From Rhodococcus sp. ABRD24 (GTDB lineage: Bacteria; Actinomycetota; Actinomycetes; Mycobacteriales; Mycobacteriaceae): 64,000 nt of DNA. Below, piece by piece: positions 27,487 through 35,339 of this stretch (position 1 is the stretch's first letter; each line of letters opens with the position of its first letter). Below the pieces are notes generated by a model. It saw only the letters and a program-made list of their open reading frames with translations. It was not told the origin of the DNA and ran no database searches. The stretch covers positions 3,596,001 through 3,660,000 of the forward strand of contig NZ_CP035319.1 of the NCBI RefSeq assembly GCF_004328705.1, read 5' to 3'. The position numbers were made by a program, and so were the translations under genes.

Positions 27487-29167
27487 GGACCATCCCCGCT
27501 CACGCGGGGAGCACCCGGGAAGTGCGACCTCGGACGGGCCGACGCAGGGACCATCCCCGCTCGCGCGGGGAGCACGCACCGCTGTCGGACGGGACCCGCA
27601 CACGCATGGGACCATCCCCGCTCGCGCGGGGAGCACGACACGGGCGCGATCCTGGCCCAGGGGTGGGAGGGACCATCCCCGCTCGCGCGGGGAGCACGCG
27701 AAATCGGTAGCCGCGTCGTCGTGCAGCCACGGACCATCCCCGCTCGCGCGGGGAGCACTGCGGCACCGAAGACGACGTCACCTACCACCCAGGACCATCC
27801 CCGCTCGCGCGGGGAGCACTGACGTCTTGACAGAGGAGGAATCGTGACAAGGGGACCATCCCCGCTCGCGCGGGGAGCACGCGGTGGTCCCACGCCGCCG
27901 ACTTCATCGCGGCCGGACCATCCCCGCTCGCGCGGGGAGCACCTCGGGCCCGCGATCGGCGTGGCGAAGATGGCGGGACCATCCCCGCTCGCGCGGGGAG
28001 CACAGCGGCGGCACCAACTGGCAGCCCTGGTCGACGGGACCATCCCCGCTCGCGCGGGGAGCACCCCGGCCCCGCGCAGCTGCGAGACGGGGCAGACGGG
28101 ACCATCCCCGCTCGCGCGGGGAGCACTCAATGGTCAACAGGTAGGTGTCGGTGATCCCGGGACCATCCCCGCTCGCGCGGGGAGCACCCAGTACCGTTGT
28201 AGACCGCCGTCAACCCCGGCGGACCATCCCCGCTCGCGCGGGGAGCACGACCTGAATGCGTTCCTCAAGGGCACGGGGCTGGGACCATCCCCGCTCGCGC
28301 GGGGAGCACGTCTGCTTGCGGAAGTCCATGGCGCCCTCGGCCGGACCATCCCCGCTCGCGCGGGGAGCACCCGCTTGTGTTGTCGTGGGATGGCGTACGT
28401 CAGGGACCATCCCCGCTCGCGCGGGGAGCACTGTTTGACTTTTTATCTGTATCGCGTGATACAGGGACCATCCCCGCTCGCGCGGGGAGCACCTAGGAGC
28501 AGCCTTAGCCAACCCCCTAAGGCGCGGACCATCCCCGCTCGCGCGGGGAGCACGTCACCCTCGGCACTGACCCTCAAGGGTTCCTGGGACCATCCCCGCT
28601 CGCGCGGGGAGCACCGGTCGTGCGGTTCGGCTGGCCGACGCCGTTGAAGGGACCATCCCCGCTCGCGCGGGGAGCACATCCACGGCGACGACCAAGCCGA
28701 CGCACTCTGCGGACCATCCCCGCTCGCGCGGGGAGCACGTCCTTGCCTGGCAGCCATGCGGGCGCGTCCGGGGACCATCCCCGCTCGCGCGGGGAGCACT
28801 GCTGTCGGTCGGACAACTGGAACGTCTCGCTGGGACCATCCCCGCTCGCGCGGGGAGCACCGAACGCGGCGGGCGTCGAAGGCGCCGCGAACGGGACCAT
28901 CCCCGCTCGCGCGGGGAGCACGTGATCGTGTCGGTCATCGGGCCCACTCTCCAAGGACCATCCCCGCTCGCGCGGGGAGCACCAAGGGCTCCTGTTCCCG
29001 CCTGTCGACCTGCTGGGACCATCCCCGCTCGCGCGGGGAGCACGTTCCGACCAGCAGCAGGACGGCGAGTTTGTCGGGACCATCCCCGCTCGCGCGGGGA
29101 GCACACTGCCGGGATCCGTTCTTCAACTTGCGACGACGAGGACCATCCCCGCTCGCGCGGGGAGCAC
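27487..29167 (-). CRISPR. Type I-E CRISPR array, 28 repeats and 27 spacers
   Basis: The 28-base repeat reads GGACCATCCCCGC then TCGCGCGGGGAGCAC on the plus strand. Transcribed from the cas side (minus strand) it gives a stem CCCCGCGCGAGCGGGG and a GATGGTCC 5' handle, as expected after Cas6e cleavage. Twenty-three spacers are 33 bases, two 34 and two 35; repeat starts run from 27487 to 29140. Only the repeat at 27487, farthest from cas2, is visibly altered (CTCACGCG instead of CTCGCGCG), which fits the old trailer end. I see no two identical spacers. Protospacer sources cannot be named without a search. Confidence 0.98.
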
Positions 29168-29207
29168 ACTGATCTGCGGAAATGCTAGCAGGATCCGCGA
29201 ACTGGCT
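29168..29207 (-). promoter_or_regulatory. Very short CRISPR leader between cas2 and the first repeat
   Basis: Only 40 bases separate the cas2 stop from the leader-proximal repeat. No -35/-10 pair is visible, so the array is probably transcribed by read-through from the cas operon or from a promoter inside cas2. Integration signals for spacer capture must lie here or in the 3' end of cas2. Confidence 0.6.
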
Positions 29208-29573
29208 TCACTTTCCCTGGCCGCTTCGGCGACTGGCTCGACGGTACTTGCTGGCGTTGCTCCATCCTTTTCGAAGGTCGGACGGTGTGGCTTCTCTGCT
29301 GTCGGAGGGACGCAGCATCAGCTGAAGACCGTCGACGTCGACTGGCTGCCAGTGGTGCCGGTTGACTTTGAACGCGAGTCGTTGTTCACCCGGTGCCGAG
29401 TGGACCATGATCGCGCGGCCGTCCTTGGCAAGTTCGAGGACTGTGGCCCACATGCGGTCGCGCACACGAGTGCTCACATGCCCGACGAAGACGCCGGCGC
29501 TGATCTCCAGCAGCCACCGGGTCAGGTGTCCGCGCAGGCCTTCAGGGCAGGCAGTCAGGACGATGACTACCAC
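29208..29573 (-). CDS. cas2: CRISPR-associated endonuclease Cas2 (type I-E)
   Basis: 121 residues starting MVVIVLTACPEGLRGHLTRW, the hallmark of Cas2e, with VFVGHVSTRVRDRMW following. Cas2 dimers bridge two Cas1 dimers in the spacer integration complex. The C-terminal tail after about residue 90 is basic and probably disordered. Overlaps cas1 by seven bases. Confidence 0.95.
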   Translation of the reverse strand: MVVIVLTACPEGLRGHLTRWLLEISAGVFVGHVSTRVRDRMWATVLELAKDGRAIMVHSAPGEQRLAFKVNRHHWQPVDVDGLQLMLRPSDSREATPSDLRKGWSNASKYRRASRRSGQGK

Positions 29574-30511
29574 GGAACGTCCTCGTCATAGTTGGTTCCG
29601 GCAACGACGCTGCGGTCCCCACCGTCCCAGAGTTGAAGGACATCGCCGTAGTCCGCTTCCTCTGGTTCGCTGGGCAGCAGCAGGTTCCGTATGTCCTTGG
29701 CGCAGCGGGAGAGGATGGAGCCTCCGTGTACCGCGTCACGCACTGCCCGACGCGTCTCGGCCCCGATGTCTTCGGACCCGCGGGCGGCGATCTCGAAGGC
29801 GATCGGAATGGTGATGTCGGCCTTGTAGAGGTCGGCGACGTCGTAGACGAAGGATCGGACGTGCCCAGTGTGGACGAATCCGAGTCCTGGTGCGCATCCC
29901 AGTGCCACAATCACCGCGTGGACGATGCCGTACAGGCAGGTGTGCGCGGCTGAAAGTGCTTGATTGATCGGATCTCCCGATGCGAAGTCTTGTGCGTCGT
30001 ACTGCCTTCGCTTCCACTCGATACCGTTCGCTTCGGCATGTTCCCGGTACAGGCTGCGAACGCGTGCACCCTCTCTGCCCCGCAACTGCTGCATGGTGAG
30101 CCCGGAGGTGTCCTCGCCGGGAAAGCGCATGGCGTACATCTCCCGCGCGATACGTAGGCGCGACGACTGGTTCGATACCGCGTTCGCCTGCGCCTCGAGT
30201 AGTCTCGCGGAGCGGGCGAGCGACCTGCCGTGCGCGTAGTAGCGCACGCCGCGCTCACCGACCCACACCGCAGTGGACCCACCGTCTGCCAGCAGCATCA
30301 TGGCCTGGTGCGTCACTCGGGTGCCCGGGCCGAGTAGCAGCGCACCGAGCGAGGCAGCGGGGATGTGGACGGTGCCCCGCTCATCGGTCGCGGTGATGGC
30401 GTTCGCATCTCGATGGATCGCACATCGCTCGAGATAGATGAAGGACATCCGGTCCTCGGCCCTCACCAGATCGGGAAGGTCTGCCGGACGGGTTCCCGGG
30501 ATCTCCCTCAT
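29567..30511 (-). CDS. cas1: CRISPR-associated integrase Cas1 (type I-E)
   Basis: 314 residues from the ATG at 30511, which overlaps the cas6e stop as ATGA; the frame is open 12 codons upstream but without a reason to start there. Metal-binding residues are visible in FVHTG (His) and YDVADLYK (Asp). It catalyses insertion of new spacers at the leader end together with Cas2. LADGGSTAVWVGERGVRYYA is a typical Cas1e stretch. Confidence 0.96.
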   Translation of the reverse strand: MREIPGTRPADLPDLVRAEDRMSFIYLERCAIHRDANAITATDERGTVHIPAASLGALLLGPGTRVTHQAMMLLADGGSTAVWVGERGVRYYAHGRSLARSARLLEAQANAVSNQSSRLRIAREMYAMRFPGEDTSGLTMQQLRGREGARVRSLYREHAEANGIEWKRRQYDAQDFASGDPINQALSAAHTCLYGIVHAVIVALGCAPGLGFVHTGHVRSFVYDVADLYKADITIPIAFEIAARGSEDIGAETRRAVRDAVHGGSILSRCAKDIRNLLLPSEPEEADYGDVLQLWDGGDRSVVAGTNYDEDVPW

Positions 30512-31176
30512 CGGGATACCGGACTCGCGATCGTCAGCAAGCCGCATCCGTACCCCTTGGCCTTGCCGATTCCGTGAACGAGACTGTGTCGCAGAGTGTC
30601 TGGATCCTCAACTTGGAGTTGGCCATCGAACTGGGCGGTGGAGAGGGTCACGCTGCCGTTGCCGCGCCGGAAGGTTCGCTTCTGCCGCTGGCTTACGGTC
30701 ACTCCAGGTTCGTCGTCGACTGACGGCAATACGGAGAACCCGTGGTCCTTGCAGCGGTCGAGCAGCCATTGCTGCTGCTGTGCCGCAGTCACGTGCCCGA
30801 CGCGGATCTTCTTGCCGTCGTGCGCGCGAGTGATCACGTGGACGGGGTTGGCGTGCAGGCGGAAGGCCCAGTGCTGGCCGGGTTCGAGCCGGTCCAGCAG
30901 AGGCCGGTAGTCGCGGGTGCTCCAGGTGGAGTCGTCCGACCAACCGGCCTGTTCGGCGAGGTGGGTCATCTGGGGTTGCCGAGGACTCACGACGTAGAGC
31001 CAGGTGGCATACCCGTCTCGGTCGATCCGCCACAGAACGCGGCCCTCACCGGGCTCGCCAACGGATTCCGGGCCAAACGACGCCATCACCGCAGCGTGCA
31101 TCGCCTGTGGTGAACCGAGCAGAAACCGGGCCTGTCGGCGCGCCGGGTTCACCGCGAAGCGGGTCAGGTACATCAC
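30508..31176 (-). CDS. cas6e: CRISPR RNA endonuclease Cas6e
   Basis: 222 residues with two RAMP folds. The catalytic His is in MHAAVMASF near residue 26, and the C-terminal glycine-rich loop GIGKAKGYGCGLLTI is intact. It cuts pre-crRNA at the base of the repeat hairpin, leaving the 8-base GATGGTCC handle, and stays in Cascade. Overlaps cas5e and cas1 by four bases each. Confidence 0.95.
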   Translation of the reverse strand: MMYLTRFAVNPARRQARFLLGSPQAMHAAVMASFGPESVGEPGEGRVLWRIDRDGYATWLYVVSPRQPQMTHLAEQAGWSDDSTWSTRDYRPLLDRLEPGQHWAFRLHANPVHVITRAHDGKKIRVGHVTAAQQQQWLLDRCKDHGFSVLPSVDDEPGVTVSQRQKRTFRRGNGSVTLSTAQFDGQLQVEDPDTLRHSLVHGIGKAKGYGCGLLTIASPVSR

Positions 31177-31868
31177 GAACCTCCCAGAAGTGCGAACGGG
31201 TCGTGCGCGACGGCTCGCCCCGCCGGGTTGTCCACGTGCAGAGGGTCATCGTGAACAACTGTGCGCCAGCCATATTCGCGACGGTCAGGGCTGAAACTGA
31301 TTGGGGTGTCGCGCACCGTCTCGCCTACCTCGTCGGCATCCGCGTCCCGGATGATCGGCAGCTGCACGCCTAGATTCGACTGCCTGCGCCGATACCAGGC
31401 TGCGGCCTGCCAGGGTTCGCTTCGCAGCGCCGCGACCAGATCCTCGCTGTAGAGGCCGAGGACGAGTCGACCGGCGGGCGGACAGGAGCGGCGCCCGAGA
31501 TACAGCGGGAAGGTCGGTTGTTGCAGCGCATCGTGAATACCGGTGATCGCCGATTCCGGGCCCTCGACGGCTGCGACGAACACTGCATCTGCGAGGTAGT
31601 AACGGTACGACAGCGGCATCGACTTGCCCTCGCGAGTCCGCGCGGTCTGGAAGTCCCGGATCAGTTGCCCTGGCTGGTCCACGCGGACACCGAACCGGAG
31701 CTTGACCAGATCCTCGATCGGTTCGGTCCGGCGCCGGCCCTGCGCGGCCGCTATGAGGCCGAGCACCCCACTCTTCGTCGGTTCCTGACGAGTCTCACGC
31801 CGGACGAACCGACTTGAATCACCCCACGACTGCAGCGGTCCGGCCAGTCGCAGCAGCAGTGTGGTCAC
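31173..31868 (-). CDS. cas5e: Cascade subunit Cas5e (CasD)
   Basis: 231 residues beginning MTTLLLRLAGPLQSWGDSSR, the Cas5e signature. It caps the 5' handle of the crRNA in Cascade. RETRQEPTKSGVLGLIAAA is the conserved thumb-proximal region. Overlaps cas7e by four bases. Confidence 0.95.
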   Translation of the reverse strand: MTTLLLRLAGPLQSWGDSSRFVRRETRQEPTKSGVLGLIAAAQGRRRTEPIEDLVKLRFGVRVDQPGQLIRDFQTARTREGKSMPLSYRYYLADAVFVAAVEGPESAITGIHDALQQPTFPLYLGRRSCPPAGRLVLGLYSEDLVAALRSEPWQAAAWYRRRQSNLGVQLPIIRDADADEVGETVRDTPISFSPDRREYGWRTVVHDDPLHVDNPAGRAVAHDPFALLGGS

Positions 31869-32992
31869 GGCTGCGCCCCGACGCGGTCGCGCACCAGCGA
31901 TCCCACTCCGGCGATCAATGCGTTCAGGTCATCGTCGACGCCGAGTGCCGCCAGCGGCTTGGTCGCCTCGCCCACACGTACGACGAATCCGGCGAGCGGT
32001 GCCTGGCCGAACGCGCGATCCAGATCCTGCGCGTAGTCGGCCAGCCGCTTGCTGGATTCGGCCATCCGGGTGCGTCCCGAGATCGCCTCCACCGCATCCT
32101 CGAACGCACCCACCAGGTTGACGGGCTGATTCTCCCGGACTTGTACGACCACCGCATCGGGCAACGTGCGGTTGGCGAAGGTGTTCTGCTTGCCGGTGGG
32201 CATGCTGGTGACGAACGAGCGGATGAAGGCCTCGACGGCGCGGCCGGTGGCCTCACCACTGCCGAGCGTCCGGCTCAGGGCGTCGACGTCGACGGTCGCG
32301 TACCGGTACAGCGTCGAGGAGTTGAACTCGACAGTGCCGATCATGCCGGCACCTGCGTTGTCTTCGGGTGCCTTGTCGTCGACAGCGGTGAAGTAGTCGT
32401 ACTCGTTGTCGACGCCGTGAACGCTGATCGCGTGCGCGACTTGCGCGCAGGCATCGACATTGAGATCCGGTGCGTCGGCGACCATGCGGCCGAACAGTGC
32501 GAGGTCGACGCTGTGCTGCGACTGGGTGGCCTCCTTCGCGGCCTTCTTGTCGATCGGTTCGCCCGAGCGTGCGGACTCGATCGCGAGTGCGGCGAGGTTG
32601 CCGATCTGGTTGTTGCTCAGGAACAGCAGGTATCCGCTCTGCGCGGGCTGCGCCGTCTCTCCCTTCTTCGCCTTCGGCTTCTCGATCTTGATGCCTGTGG
32701 ACGCGAGTGCTTGCTCCGCCAGCAGCATGGACTGCTCGGCGAGGTCCGGGGCCTCCTGCGTGATCACCTGGGCTACGAGTTCGACCACCCGTTTGGTGCG
32801 CTCACCGAGATCCGTAGAGTCGAGGGTCTGCTCGAACGCCTTGCGGGTAGCTCGCTTCCATGCCTGACTCGACACCCGGGCTCGGCGCACGCCGCCGTAC
32901 TTGGCGGTCTTCGGGCTGCCGGTGTCGTCACGATTGATGTTGCTCGGCGGAACGGTCTGCAGGATGTGAACGTCGACGATGGTGCGTGACAT
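31865..32992 (-). CDS. cas7e: Cascade backbone subunit Cas7e (CasC)
   Basis: 375 residues starting MSRTIVDVHILQTVPPSNIN, typical of Cas7e, with RVSSQAWKRATRKAFE following. Six copies form the helical backbone on the crRNA. AGMIGTVEFNSSTLYRYATV is another conserved block. A ribosome site gggagaaa precedes the ATG. Confidence 0.96.
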   Translation of the reverse strand: MSRTIVDVHILQTVPPSNINRDDTGSPKTAKYGGVRRARVSSQAWKRATRKAFEQTLDSTDLGERTKRVVELVAQVITQEAPDLAEQSMLLAEQALASTGIKIEKPKAKKGETAQPAQSGYLLFLSNNQIGNLAALAIESARSGEPIDKKAAKEATQSQHSVDLALFGRMVADAPDLNVDACAQVAHAISVHGVDNEYDYFTAVDDKAPEDNAGAGMIGTVEFNSSTLYRYATVDVDALSRTLGSGEATGRAVEAFIRSFVTSMPTGKQNTFANRTLPDAVVVQVRENQPVNLVGAFEDAVEAISGRTRMAESSKRLADYAQDLDRAFGQAPLAGFVVRVGEATKPLAALGVDDDLNALIAGVGSLVRDRVGAQP

Positions 32993-33019
32993 GAATTTCT
33001 CCCGAAAGTGAGTGTTTGG

Positions 33020-33685
33020 TCAGTTCTGATGCCCGGTGACAGCCGTGTCGGCGGACGCCACGTCATCGGCGGGTTGTGTGGTGGGGCCGATCCGGTAGTA
33101 GTCGCGTCCCCAGGCGAGGCGGACGCCATCGGCTCGGCGCACGTCCTGGACGTCTGCGAGGTCGACGGCGAAACGTGCATAGTCCAGGGGAATACGTGCC
33201 GCACGAAGTTGTGTCACCAGGGCGCGGGCGTGGTACACGGTCTCGTCGAATGTCGTCGACGTTCCGAGGGTCTGGAATCGACGCAGCACGGCTTCCGAGC
33301 TGTCGGTTGCGATACCGAGACGGCGCGCTGCTCCACCGATCCCGAAGCCGTGCTGATGCATCGGCAGTCGCTGGGACTGTTGATGGATTGCAAACAGTGT
33401 TATCGCCGCGTGGGTCGCGTACTCGAAGCGTGACGGTTCGTCGCCTGCGCCTACCAAGGACGTCGGGAAGCCGTCGAAGGTCTCCTGCCACACCGCCGGG
33501 TCGGACCCGGGCTGGCGGTTGACTGCCCGGCGCAGTCGTGCAAGCGACGCGTTCGCGCTCGACGAATCGGCGAGGTACGCCGACTGGAGCGCACCGACCC
33601 GGCGGCCCACATGGGCGGCGAGGTCGCGGTGTCGGTCGCCCGATCCGGGGTGCGGGCCTGGAACGGCATCGGTCGTGGCGGTCAT
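33020..33685 (-). CDS. cse2: Cascade small subunit Cse2 (CasB)
   Basis: 221 residues from the ATG at 33685. The frame is open 39 codons further upstream inside cse1, but that extension is unlike the family. HRDLAAHVGRRVGALQSAYL and the later LDYARFAVDLADVQD region, followed by WGRDYYR, match Cse2. Two copies stabilise the R-loop in Cascade. A gaggac site lies between the cse1 stop and this start. Confidence 0.9.
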   Translation of the reverse strand: MTATTDAVPGPHPGSGDRHRDLAAHVGRRVGALQSAYLADSSSANASLARLRRAVNRQPGSDPAVWQETFDGFPTSLVGAGDEPSRFEYATHAAITLFAIHQQSQRLPMHQHGFGIGGAARRLGIATDSSEAVLRRFQTLGTSTTFDETVYHARALVTQLRAARIPLDYARFAVDLADVQDVRRADGVRLAWGRDYYRIGPTTQPADDVASADTAVTGHQN

Positions 33686-33695
33686 GCGACGGTCC

Positions 33696-35339
33696 TCACT
33701 GTTCGGTCTCGGGGGTGGCGGTGGGTCGGGTATCGCGCGTCGTAGGCAATGCCTTGGCGAGTGCCCGACGGAACCAGACGTCGGCCTGCGGGGTGTCGAC
33801 ATGGCGGCCGAGGCTGTTCTCGCGGCCGACCCATGCGGTGGGGCCCGCTGCGCCGATCAACTCCTGGGCTAGCGTCCACAGAATCCGCCGCACCGAGTCG
33901 TACCAAATGTGCAGCGCAACAGAGATATCTGTGGATTCGTCGAGGTCGCTCAGCCACCGGCGGTACGGCGAGTCAAGGAGGAAGTAGGCCTGCTCGCGCG
34001 CGCGGTCCCGATCGCCCGCGGCCTCCCCTCCAGCCGCGACGGCGAGGTTCCCGGCGAGCATTGCGACCGCGGTGACGGCTTCCTCGGTGGCGGTCACCGC
34101 ATCGACAGCGCCGGCGGCCAGTTCGCGGCCCTGCTCGGATACCAGAACCGCGTGGATGCTGAGAGCGTCGTCGATGATCTCGGCAACTGTGGAACTCTGG
34201 CTGCCGTAGGCCATTCCGATGGCGCGGGTTCTGATCACAAAGCCCGGCTCGATCGCGTGTCCCTCTCGGAGCCGGCCCACCCACTCGAGTGTGAGTGCCG
34301 GCAGCGCCGCGGCGCCCGTCTTCTGCGCATCTATCCGTCGACACTGCGGCAGGAGCGCAGCCAGTCCGCGCCACATCGACCGCTCCGGGTCATGGGTGCG
34401 CGGCATGTACACCAGCGGGAGACCTAGCGCCTTCTCCTGCGGCTCGCTGCGCCGCCATGACGTCATCGGTTCTCGGGCATGCTGATTCTGCTGTGGCACG
34501 ACGTCGCCATTGCAGATGAGAACCCCAGTGACCCCGTCGTCGTCGAATGCGAGTCGCAGTCGGCGGCTTTGCCACGTGAAGAGGTCGATCTGACCGCGCG
34601 GACCCGCGCCCGCGCGGTCCTCGACTGCCGGCGTCAGCGGATCACGTTCCCATGCCGGTAGATCGTCGGGACCGGACGTGTCCCGTCCGTCCTCGGTCGC
34701 GAGGATCAGGTTCAGCAGCAACGATTGTTTCAGGGTGACACCCTCGATCAGGATGCCGCCGAGTGCGCCAGCCCATGCAGTCCCGATCGGGTAGCCTTTG
34801 CCGCCCTTCACCCGGTCGTCGCCGACCGCGCCGGACTTGATCCCCGACGTGTCGAATGCTTGGCAGTGCACAATCCATCGCGCGGCCTCGGCGAACGAGA
34901 TGCGGGCGAGCCCGCGCTGGGACCGTGTGGTGAAGAACGGCTGCCCGTTCGGGACGTCGGCGATCAGCCTTTCGAGTCCGGAGACCTCACCCTTCTGAGT
35001 GTGCAGATCTGCCACCTGAAAGAACGGGGTGATGGGGTGGAGGAGGTCGAACCGCTCCTGGAATGCGTCGAGGTACTCCTCGACCAGGACGGCGGGTAGC
35101 TCGTCGGCCTTCCACAGCTCGCGCCAGTACTGGAGCGGCTCGTCGGATTCCTCGATCGAGCGGTGCAGGATCGCCAGCAACAGCCGGGTCAGCGCGAACG
35201 TCTGGGTGGGAACTTCGCCGACGATGTCCCGGATCAGATGGGCCTGTCGGAAGACCTCGACCAGAGACAGTTCTTCTATGGCGCCTTCGGGCCGACGGGC
35301 CGGAATCCACGGCTCGCTGCACAGGCTGAACGTAGTCAT
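33696..35339 (-). CDS. cse1: Cascade large subunit Cse1 (CasA/Cas8e)
   Basis: 547 residues, beginning MTTFSLCSEPWIPARRPEG. It recognises the PAM and recruits Cas3. The block GKGYPIGTAWAGALGGILIEG is typical, and a four-helix C-terminal bundle is expected from about residue 390. Overlaps cas3 by four bases. Confidence 0.95.
   Translation of the reverse strand: MTTFSLCSEPWIPARRPEGAIEELSLVEVFRQAHLIRDIVGEVPTQTFALTRLLLAILHRSIEESDEPLQYWRELWKADELPAVLVEEYLDAFQERFDLLHPITPFFQVADLHTQKGEVSGLERLIADVPNGQPFFTTRSQRGLARISFAEAARWIVHCQAFDTSGIKSGAVGDDRVKGGKGYPIGTAWAGALGGILIEGVTLKQSLLLNLILATEDGRDTSGPDDLPAWERDPLTPAVEDRAGAGPRGQIDLFTWQSRRLRLAFDDDGVTGVLICNGDVVPQQNQHAREPMTSWRRSEPQEKALGLPLVYMPRTHDPERSMWRGLAALLPQCRRIDAQKTGAAALPALTLEWVGRLREGHAIEPGFVIRTRAIGMAYGSQSSTVAEIIDDALSIHAVLVSEQGRELAAGAVDAVTATEEAVTAVAMLAGNLAVAAGGEAAGDRDRAREQAYFLLDSPYRRWLSDLDESTDISVALHIWYDSVRRILWTLAQELIGAAGPTAWVGRENSLGRHVDTPQADVWFRRALAKALPTTRDTRPTATPETEQ

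Noticed and set aside
27390..29188. Many long open frames on both strands rich in PRASGDGP, SPRERGWS or ARAGM repeats
   Set aside because: They are translations of the CRISPR repeat; the period of 61 bases gives repeating peptides in every frame. No genes.
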